Assembly: GCA_023430465.1 (NCBI GenBank)
Contig: JAEZAM010000114.1
Coordinates: forward strand, 1-9,617
From: Bacteroidota bacterium
GTDB taxonomy: Bacteria; Bacteroidota; Bacteroidia; Chitinophagales; Chitinophagaceae
Length of the DNA: 9,617 bases
Reading direction: 5' to 3'
The translations under genes were made by a program, and so were the position numbers. Shown one piece after another: positions 1-5,190 of the stretch. The number at the start of each line of letters is the position of its first letter. Position 1 is the first letter of the stretch. Under the pieces are notes generated by a model. That model saw nothing but the letters and a program-made list of their open reading frames with translations, searched no databases and was not told the DNA's origin.

Positions 1-97
1 GCCTAAGCCTGTCGAAGGGAGCGAAGCGGAGGCAGGATGCCTGATCTTTGAGAGCGAGAAAGAGAGCGAGAGCGGTTTTTAATTTTTCATTTTTAAC
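1..97. other. Non-coding stretch with GTCGAAG and purine-rich repeats
   Basis: No convincing coding frame is seen here. The first 42 bases carry the core GTCGAAG (11-17) and small inverted repeats such as AGGCA (30-34) with TGCCT (38-42). This resembles the GTCGAAG-type intergenic repeats found in many copies in bacterial genomes; that comparison is from memory and was not searched. Bases 51-75 are almost purely purine, with the unit AGAGCGAG repeated, followed by a T-rich run. The stretch may be the end of a repeat that begins left of the window. Confidence 0.4.
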
Positions 98-178
98 GCC
101 CGGTCCCTGAGTAGCACATGTCGAAGCGAATGTGCGTACCGAGACATGCCGCTGGGGTCTCGGGGCTCGGTGCCGGGC
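98..178. repeat. Branched inverted-repeat element (three nested or adjacent stems)
   Basis: Three sets of complementary arms can be read directly. The outer arms are GCCCGG (98-103) and CCGGGC (173-178). Hairpin 1 has arms GCACAT (114-119) and ATGTGC (130-135) around a 10-base loop containing GTCGAAG. Hairpin 2 has arms CCGAGAC (139-145) and GTCTCGG (157-163) around an 11-base loop. An alternative pairing of ACCGAG (138-143) with CTCGGT (166-171) competes with hairpin 2. Together they form a plausible three-way junction. It is probably a dispersed intergenic repeat, since the GTCGAAG core also occurs at 11-17. A structured leader RNA of the downstream operon is the alternative, as the element ends about 90 bases before the first start codon. 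Confidence 0.55.
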
Positions 179-270
179 TTTATTGCGTAGTTCTACTTAT
201 CCGCAGCCGCCGTGATTCACCTAATTTGGCTCCGCAACGGCATTCGTTGTTTTTATAAAACCAAACAAAC

Positions 271-777
271 ATGACAATTCAATCGGGCGCACGATTCCTG
301 ATGTTCTCAGGCATCCTGCTATTCACCGCCTGCCAGGCACCAGGTGACGGCAAGATCCCTTTCAACGAGGAAAAAGCAAGAGAGCAGATCATTCCCGTAT
401 CACAGGGAAGCCGGCTGTCAAACAATTTCGTTCACCTTCGTGATTCAGTTTTGCCTGCTCAGCTAAGAGACAGCAGCTTTCTGTCAACAAGATTCAATCT
501 GCCAATCGGTGAAACATTTAACCGGGATGCCATTATTGCCCTGCTCAATGCACCTGGAGCAGCAGGTGTGCGCGTCTACCTGGGAACCGATGAGAATGGC
601 CTTGTGCGCATGGTGCTGATGCCGGTGGATGCGCAGCAAAAAGATATCATCACCAAACTAACCGGCAACTCGACCGCTGCCAAGTCGGCCGGCCAGGCGA
701 GAACTACAACCGTAGAGGGCGAAAGTGTAGAGAATGGTCAGCGTCCACCACCACCATACAACGCGCTGAACCCCTGA
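271..777 (+). CDS. Small secreted lipoprotein, first gene of a signalling operon
   Basis: The 168-residue product has a short hydrophobic signal (about residues 8-20) ending in LLFTAC, so Cys21 is the likely lipidated residue; Phe at -3 makes this a weaker lipobox. The mature part has a compact region around residues 75-130 with FNRDAIIALLNAPGAAGVRV and a run of hydrophobic strands, then a polar linker and a proline-rich tail, RPPPPYNALNP. It recalls a family of short Bacteroidota lipoproteins in which a similar core precedes a Pro-rich C terminus, but this is from memory and no function is known to me. The start ATG follows an A-rich leader without a Shine-Dalgarno site, as is usual in this phylum. 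It lies 13 bp before the seven-helix protein gene and is probably co-transcribed with the kinase and regulator. A role in sensing is inferred only from position. Confidence 0.75.
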   Translation: MTIQSGARFLMFSGILLFTACQAPGDGKIPFNEEKAREQIIPVSQGSRLSNNFVHLRDSVLPAQLRDSSFLSTRFNLPIGETFNRDAIIALLNAPGAAGVRVYLGTDENGLVRMVLMPVDAQQKDIITKLTGNSTAAKSAGQARTTTVEGESVENGQRPPPPYNALNP

Positions 778-790
778 AACCAGTGAAACT

Positions 791-1462
791 ATGGTTGCTG
801 AGTTGATCTTTTTCCTGAGCCTGTCCATCCTCTTTCCATTTTTGACCGGGTTGATCCGTTTCCGGGCGATCAGGCACCGGTATCTTATCATGCTGGTATT
901 ATTTGGTGCCGGCCTGGTAGCTGAATTGCTCTCGCGGTATGCATTGACAACGAATGCCATCAATTGGGTCAAAGTCAATAATTCCTATATACTGATCGAA
1001 AGTATACTCATACCCTTCCAGTTTTATGCGTGGGGTTATCTTAAAAGATACCGCAGGGCATTTTACACAGGACTGGCAATCTTGTTATGTGGCTGGGTTG
1101 CGGAACACCTCGTGTTCGGCAGCATGAGTTATCTACACCCGGTATATCGTATGTCTTATTCACTGGTGATTGTGTTGCTTAGCATTAATACGATCAATTA
1201 CCTGGTGATACATGAAGACAAGCGACTGGTAGCACAGCCTGTATTCATTATCTGCTGCGCATTTATCATCTTCTTTACCTACCAACTGGTGTATGAAGGC
1301 ATCTATGGTATCGTAACGAACCTGGACAATATCGATACAGGAAAGCTAAACACCGCTTTTTCTGTCATCAATTTCATATGTAACCTTCTTTATGGCGTGG
1401 CATTTCTCCTCGTGCCCGCCCGAACATTCCAGCACTGGCTGGAAAAAAAGCCAGACCGATGA
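791..1462 (+). CDS. Seven-helix integral membrane protein of unknown function
   Basis: The 223-residue product is almost entirely membrane-embedded. Hydrophobic segments lie at about residues 2-22, 31-50, 64-82, 89-107, 121-140, 148-169 and 189-208, joined by short charged loops, which gives about seven transmembrane helices. The last residues (HWLEKKPDR) are basic and probably cytoplasmic. No catalytic motif or known transporter signature was recognised. Its stop overlaps the start of the histidine kinase gene in an ATGA arrangement, so translation of the two is probably coupled. Because that kinase has only one helix and no sensor domain, this protein is a good candidate for its signal-receiving partner; this is inference from gene order and topology. 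A small-molecule carrier or a structural membrane protein cannot be excluded. Confidence 0.8.
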   Translation: MVAELIFFLSLSILFPFLTGLIRFRAIRHRYLIMLVLFGAGLVAELLSRYALTTNAINWVKVNNSYILIESILIPFQFYAWGYLKRYRRAFYTGLAILLCGWVAEHLVFGSMSYLHPVYRMSYSLVIVLLSINTINYLVIHEDKRLVAQPVFIICCAFIIFFTYQLVYEGIYGIVTNLDNIDTGKLNTAFSVINFICNLLYGVAFLLVPARTFQHWLEKKPDR

Positions 1463-2190
1463 ACGACGCATTTTATATCATCATCTTCATCGGTGTATTT
1501 CTGGCAGTGATCATCACCTTTTTTATAGCGTCGATGCTACGGTATCACCGCAGGTATGTGCGTTTGCAAAAAGAGCGGGTGATGAATGAGATAGCCATGC
1601 TGGAAAATGAGCGGAAGCGGATCGCCTATGATCTGCATGACAGCCTTGGGCCGGTGTTGTCGTCGGTAAAATTAAATATCAACAGTATCGAAGCGCTGTC
1701 TGATGAGGATCGGGCTATCATTGCCAGGGCTGGGCAACATATTGATGATGTGATAACGAACATGCGCTCGATATCATATAATCTGCTGCCGATAGCATTG
1801 GAGCGAAAAGGATTGTACGAAGCGCTGAAGGAGTTCATCGAGCACACCACAACGCGGACGCGCTTCCCGATCCAGCTTATGCTGAAAACAACCGTGGACA
1901 TCCCCCAGCACAAACAGATCCATGTGTTTCGGATGCTGCAGGAAATAATACACAATGCGATCAAGCATGCAAACGCGAAAAATCTGTACATTGTAATCGG
2001 ATATGAAGAGGGGCACGTGATCATCATCACCAAAGACGACGGTGATGGATTCGATGCCACCCGGATCAAAGAAACCTCGAAAGGACTTGGACTCAAAAGC
2101 ATCGAAAGCAGGGCTGATATCCTCAACAGCCAGATGCTATTGGAAAGCGTACCAGGGAAAGGCACTACCTATTTTTTCAAATTCGGCTGA
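1459..2190 (+). CDS. Sensor-domain-less histidine kinase, NarL/DesK-like (HisKA_3 type)
   Basis: This is a 243-residue cytoplasmic-facing two-component kinase. One transmembrane helix (about 5-27) is followed by a charged helical linker (28-50), then the HisKA_3 dimerisation and phosphoacceptor region with ERKRIAYDLHDSLG, in which His60 should be phosphorylated. The HATPase_c domain shows an N box (QEIIHNAIKHA, Asn166), a G1 box (DDGDGFD, 193-199) and a G2 box (GLGLKS, 209-214). The protein is short for the family because nothing but a few residues precedes the helix, so it cannot bind an extracellular ligand by itself. The start overlaps the preceding stop by 4 bp, and the response regulator starts 12 bp downstream, so the regulator is the expected phosphotransfer partner. 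Kinase identity is secure from the motifs; the signal is unknown. Confidence 0.95.
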   Translation: MNDAFYIIIFIGVFLAVIITFFIASMLRYHRRYVRLQKERVMNEIAMLENERKRIAYDLHDSLGPVLSSVKLNINSIEALSDEDRAIIARAGQHIDDVITNMRSISYNLLPIALERKGLYEALKEFIEHTTTRTRFPIQLMLKTTVDIPQHKQIHVFRMLQEIIHNAIKHANAKNLYIVIGYEEGHVIIITKDDGDGFDATRIKETSKGLGLKSIESRADILNSQMLLESVPGKGTTYFFKFG

Positions 2191-2202
2191 TAATTCTGGA
2201 TT

Positions 2203-2871
2203 ATGAAATACACTATCCGCGTAATTATCTGTGATGACCATGAGATCTTTCGTGATGGATTGGCGCTGATGCTTTCCCGCCAGCCTGATATTGTATTGTG
2301 CGGGCAGGCGGCTGATGGGCGAGAGCTGGTAGAACTCGCAATGCAGCACCGGCCGGATGTGATCATCACGGACATCAAGATGCCGCTGATGGATGGGATC
2401 CACGCCACCAAAAAGATACTGAAGCAGCACCCCGACACCCGGATCATCGCTTTGTCGATGTTTGATGAAGAGACACTGATCGTGGACATGCTCGAGGCCG
2501 GCGCGAAGGGTTATTTGCTGAAGAATGCCGACAAACAGGAGATCCTGGATGCTATAGAGACGGTGTACGAGGAAAAAACATATTACTGCCACCACACATC
2601 AGCCAGGCTGGCAAATATGATCGTGAAGAGCAATTTTAATCCTTATAAGAAAAAGGAGCCAGTAACCTTTAATGAACGGGAACTGGAGATCATTCGCCTC
2701 ATCTGCCAGCAATATACAGCCAGGGAGATCGGGGACCGGCTTTACCTGAGTCCTCGGACCGTGGAAGGCTACCGGACGAAGATCCTGGAAAAGATGAATG
2801 CAAAGAACACGGTGGGCGTGGTGGTATTCGCGCTTAAGCATGATCTGATCGGCATCTCGGAAGTGCAATGA
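2203..2871 (+). CDS. NarL/FixJ-type response regulator with LuxR DNA-binding domain
   Basis: The 222-residue product has a receiver domain (about 4-122) with the acidic pair Asp11-Asp12, the phosphoacceptor Asp57 in ITDIKMP, Ser85 and the conserved Lys107 in YLLKNAD. After a linker rich in Lys and Pro comes a LuxR-type helix-turn-helix (about 156-202) with FNERELEIIRLI, then AREIGDRLYLSPRTVEGYR. All key residues are present, so it should be a working phosphorylation-dependent transcription factor. It is the last gene of the operon and lies 12 bp after the kinase gene. Genes controlled cannot be read from the window; self-regulation or control of the following microprotein frame are possibilities. 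No strong intrinsic terminator is visible after the stop. Confidence 0.96.
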   Translation: MKYTIRVIICDDHEIFRDGLALMLSRQPDIVLCGQAADGRELVELAMQHRPDVIITDIKMPLMDGIHATKKILKQHPDTRIIALSMFDEETLIVDMLEAGAKGYLLKNADKQEILDAIETVYEEKTYYCHHTSARLANMIVKSNFNPYKKKEPVTFNERELEIIRLICQQYTAREIGDRLYLSPRTVEGYRTKILEKMNAKNTVGVVVFALKHDLIGISEVQ

Positions 2872-2914
2872 GCACAACTGGTGCGGGGAAAATCACCGTT
2901 CGTTCAATCAAAAA

Positions 2915-2922
2915 TACCTTTG
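2915..2922 (+). promoter_or_regulatory. Putative Bacteroidota -7 element, TACCTTTG
   Basis: The octamer TACCTTTG is an exact match to the Bacteroidota sigma consensus TAnnTTTG. No clear TTG at the expected -33 distance is seen, so only half of the promoter is supported. Transcription would start near 2928 and give a leader of about 60 bases before the small ORF at 2990. The same octamer occurs again at 3171-3178. Confidence 0.45.
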
Positions 2923-2989
2923 GTTAATCAGTACGGGTAAACACTGATAAATTGGTATTTCTTTAGGGGACCATTAACAACCTTATACC

Positions 2990-3076
2990 ATGATTATTTA
3001 CATTGTCTTTGCTGCATTTGGCGCCCTGGTCCTGGCGGGGATCGTATTGTCGTTTCGCCCGAACCGCGGTTTCTAA
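2990..3076 (+). CDS. Candidate 28-residue single-helix membrane microprotein
   Basis: An ATG opens a 28-codon frame ending in TAA at 3074-3076. The peptide starts MIIYIVFAAFGALVL, continues as one unbroken hydrophobic helix of about 22 residues, and ends in a basic tail, SFRPNRGF, which predicts the C terminus in the cytoplasm. A frame this short could arise by chance, but several points favour a real gene: uniform hydrophobicity, a small-residue-rich helix (A, G), a charged end, GC-rich codon use like the neighbours, a -7 element 68 bases upstream, and a palindrome 2 bases after the stop. It does not match the short proteins I know, such as KdpF, CydX or CcoS. It might be a subunit or modulator of a membrane complex, possibly of the adjacent signalling proteins; that is speculative. 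Confidence 0.5.
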   Translation: MIIYIVFAAFGALVLAGIVLSFRPNRGF

Positions 3077-3078
3077 AG

Positions 3079-3107
3079 AGTTGTCAACCTTTTAAAGGTT
3101 GAAAACT
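3079..3107. repeat. 29-bp imperfect palindrome after the small ORF
   Basis: The arms AGTTGTCAACCTTT (3079-3092) and AAAGGTTGAAAACT (3094-3107) are complementary at 13 of 14 positions around a single central T. The innermost 17 bases are perfectly symmetrical. In RNA, a loop of a few bases would open at the centre, leaving a stem of roughly 11-12 pairs. No long T run follows, so it is not a classical intrinsic terminator, although its place 2 bp after the TAA suits a 3' end. A dimeric regulator site for the downstream ubiE promoter or a dispersed palindromic repeat are alternatives. Confidence 0.55.
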
Positions 3108-3170
3108 TATCAAAATCTCCTAAAAAAACGCAACTCCCCCGATAAATACACCACGTTCCCACCGCCATCG

Positions 3171-3178
3171 TACCTTTG
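3171..3178 (+). promoter_or_regulatory. Putative -7 element of ubiE, giving a near-leaderless transcript
   Basis: TACCTTTG again matches TAnnTTTG exactly and ends 5 bases before the ubiE ATG at 3184. If transcription starts at the usual distance, the mRNA begins at or within a base or two of the start codon. No good -33 TTG is present at the expected spacing. Confidence 0.5.
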
Positions 3179-3183
3179 CGGGC

Positions 3184-3936
3184 ATGGCAAATCCTCTCCC
3201 GCACGATCACATCACGCCCTACCAGGATCCCGACAAATCAAAGAAAGAACAGGTCGCGGCCATGTTCGACAAGATCGCCGGGCGGTATGATTTCATGAAC
3301 CGCTTCCTTTCCGCCCGCACCGATGTCGCCTGGCGAAAAAAAGCGATCCGCCTGCTCGCCAAAGACCAGCCCCAGACCATCATCGATGTCGCCACCGGCA
3401 CGGCCGACATGGCCCTTCTGGCGCATCGCATCCTTCAACCCCGCCTCATCGAAGGCATCGACATCTCACCCGGTATGCTGGAAATCGGCAGAAAGAAAAT
3501 TGAAAGTGAAGGACTTGGGGATAAAATCCGGTTACAGGTGGGCGATTCCGAAACAATAAATTTTGCGGAAAATACGTTTGATGCCGGGATGGTCGCATTT
3601 GGAATCCGGAATTTCCAGCACCTCGAAAAGGGCCTTTCAGAGATCCTTCGCGTGCTGAAACCCGGCAAACAACTCATCATCCTGGAATTTTCCCGGCCGA
3701 AACAACCAATCAGGAGCCTTTACAATCTCTACATGGGACAAATCGCTCCGCAGGTGGCCAGGATCTTCCGGCAGAACAAGGCAGCTTACCAGTATCTCAA
3801 CCAGTCAGCCGATGCCTTCCCGAACCGTGAGAAACTTGTCGAAATTTTAAACAAATGTGGTTATTCCGATACCCGCTATAAATCGCTAAGCTTAGGAATA
3901 TGTTGCATCTACACCGGTCGAAAACCCGCTTTGTAA
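3184..3936 (+). CDS. Demethylmenaquinone methyltransferase (UbiE/MenG)
   Basis: This SAM-dependent enzyme methylates demethylmenaquinone to menaquinone, the last step of respiratory quinone synthesis; in ubiquinone-making bacteria the family also acts on a benzoquinol. The 250-residue length is normal. The first UbiE signature is at 35-51 (YDFMNRFLSARTDVAWR), the SAM-binding motif I at 68-75 (DVATGTAD), the acidic ribose-binding strand at 91-94 (GIDI), and the second UbiE signature at 156-172 (RVLKPGKQLIILEFSRP). The ATG at 3184 is chosen because the N terminus up to KEQVAAMFDKIAGRYD fits the family and a -7 element lies just upstream. Bacteroidota use menaquinone, so the MenG reaction is the likely one. 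Its 3' end overlaps porT by 37 bp, an arrangement I recall from other Bacteroidota. Confidence 0.96.
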   Translation: MANPLPHDHITPYQDPDKSKKEQVAAMFDKIAGRYDFMNRFLSARTDVAWRKKAIRLLAKDQPQTIIDVATGTADMALLAHRILQPRLIEGIDISPGMLEIGRKKIESEGLGDKIRLQVGDSETINFAENTFDAGMVAFGIRNFQHLEKGLSEILRVLKPGKQLIILEFSRPKQPIRSLYNLYMGQIAPQVARIFRQNKAAYQYLNQSADAFPNREKLVEILNKCGYSDTRYKSLSLGICCIYTGRKPAL

Positions 3937-4637
3937 GATATGGAGCTGTTTTAGTTTTTGCATTTGTTTGTTTCACCCAACTGGCCTCTGCCCAGCGTCG
4001 GGAGATCTATCAATACGATCACGATAGCAAACCCTACTATTTCGGGATCACCCTCGGCGTAAACCTCGCCCGGTTTCAAACCAACCTGCACTCCAGGTTC
4101 CTCCAGGATGACAGCGTTTACGTGGCCGAACCAGCCAACTCCGGTGGTTTCGCTCTCGGTCTCCTGGCCACCGGCCGTATCTCCGATCGCTTCCAGGTAA
4201 GATTCAATCCCCAATTGATGTTTCTCGAAAGAAGCCTGCTCTACAAACTCAAATACCCCGATGGCGGCGTGACCGATGTAAAAAAGACAGTCGAGTCGGT
4301 TACCGTCAGTTTTCCCATTCAGCTAAAATTGCAGTCAGACCGGATCGGCAACTTCCGGGTATACATGATGACCGGTGTCAAAGGCGATATCGATCTGGCC
4401 AGCAATGCCCGGGCGAAAAAAGCAGAAGATCTTATCAAAATCAAAAAATACGATTACGGTGTCGAACTCGGGCTCGGTTTCAATTTCTTCTTTCCAAGCT
4501 TTATCTTGTCACCCGAACTCAAGATCAGCAACGGCATCCCGAACATTCATAGCCGTGACGCAAACCTGAAATACTCGAGCGTTTTCGATAAGATCCAGTC
4601 TCGCTCGATCATCTTCAGTATTCATATCGAAGGATAA
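3900..4637 (+). CDS. PorT/SprT-family outer-membrane protein of the type IX secretion system
   Basis: The 245-residue product has a signal peptide (basic start, hydrophobic core about 15-28, cleavage after ASAQ near residue 32). The mature part begins with YDHDSKPYYFGITLGVNLAR and alternates short amphipathic strands, consistent with an 8-stranded barrel; it ends in strand IIFSIHIEG. PorT is needed for type IX secretion and, in gliding species, for surface adhesin export. The assignment rests on the recognisable N-terminal motif and on the position directly after ubiE. The ATG at 3900 lies inside ubiE, giving a 37-bp out-of-frame overlap; no later in-frame ATG would keep the signal peptide. 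Translation is probably coupled to ubiE. A more distant member of the PorT-like beta-barrel superfamily is the main alternative. Confidence 0.8.
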   Translation: MLHLHRSKTRFVRYGAVLVFAFVCFTQLASAQRREIYQYDHDSKPYYFGITLGVNLARFQTNLHSRFLQDDSVYVAEPANSGGFALGLLATGRISDRFQVRFNPQLMFLERSLLYKLKYPDGGVTDVKKTVESVTVSFPIQLKLQSDRIGNFRVYMMTGVKGDIDLASNARAKKAEDLIKIKKYDYGVELGLGFNFFFPSFILSPELKISNGIPNIHSRDANLKYSSVFDKIQSRSIIFSIHIEG

Positions 4638-4665
4638 TTATTTTACATTCAACCAAACTATACGC

Positions 4666-5190
4666 ATGAAATCCTTACTCTTTTCCACCTGCCTCGCAGC
4701 ATTGCTCACCCTGACTTCGCTCAACGCGTCTGCACAAGCCCCGACAACACCGATCGAATTCAATGACCATCTTGTTGCCATCACCGACTCACTTTATCAA
4801 CTCGGCCGCGACTGGGGTGCTAAATTCAATGAGGTCAACCAGTCGAAAAAATACGGTGAGCTGGCCACCACCCGCAAAGGCCTGGAGAGCTTTATTAAAC
4901 GCAAACAGGTGGAAATTCAGAAACTCAAGAACATCAACGGTTCCGAAGAACTCAAAAAAGCACATCTCAACTTTCTTGCTTACGAATTTTCGCTGATCAA
5001 AGATGCTTTTATGCCGCTGGAGAAACTTACAGCACAAAGCACAGATGCAGAAATAAAGAAATTGCTGGATAACCTCCGCGCTATTTCCATGGAAGAATCG
5101 AAGAAATTACAGGAAGTGAATGCTGCTCAACGCGCTTATGCGGAAAAGAATGGCTTTACGATCGAAAGCGGCGAAGAGGAAGACGAATAA
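4666..5190 (+). CDS. Secreted helical protein of unknown function
   Basis: The 174-residue product has a clear signal peptide (MKSLLFSTCL then a hydrophobic core, cleavage after SASAQ-type site near residue 24). The mature protein is mostly charged alpha helix, with Lys/Glu-rich heptad-like stretches at about 60-100 and 115-155, and ends in an acidic tail, SGEEEDE. A small four-helix bundle in the periplasm is a reasonable picture. It may belong to the LIC11966-type family of bacterial surface proteins, but I recognise this only weakly and assign no function. It starts 28 bp after porT on the same strand, so it is likely co-transcribed with ubiE and porT. Its stop codon directly touches the stop codon of the convergent barrel gene, with no terminator between. 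Confidence 0.8.
   Translation: MKSLLFSTCLAALLTLTSLNASAQAPTTPIEFNDHLVAITDSLYQLGRDWGAKFNEVNQSKKYGELATTRKGLESFIKRKQVEIQKLKNINGSEELKKAHLNFLAYEFSLIKDAFMPLEKLTAQSTDAEIKKLLDNLRAISMEESKKLQEVNAAQRAYAEKNGFTIESGEEEDE

Noticed and set aside
221..228. CTAATTTG as a -7 promoter element for the lipoprotein operon
   Set aside because: Only the TTTG part aligns with TAnnTTTG, and no matching -33 element is seen at the right distance.
1626..2165. A 179-codon minus-strand frame opposite the histidine kinase
   Set aside because: The kinase motifs on the plus strand are unambiguous; the antisense product is Ser/Ile/Cys-rich with no recognisable feature.
2872..2897. Possible terminator hairpin after the response regulator
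   Set aside because: Only 4-bp stems (GCAC/GTGC or GGTG/CACC) can be formed and no T tract follows.
3099..3290. A 63-codon plus-strand frame overlapping the ubiE 5' end
   Set aside because: It is out of frame with ubiE, shows no domain, runs across the ubiE promoter-like element and palindrome, and has shadow-like composition.
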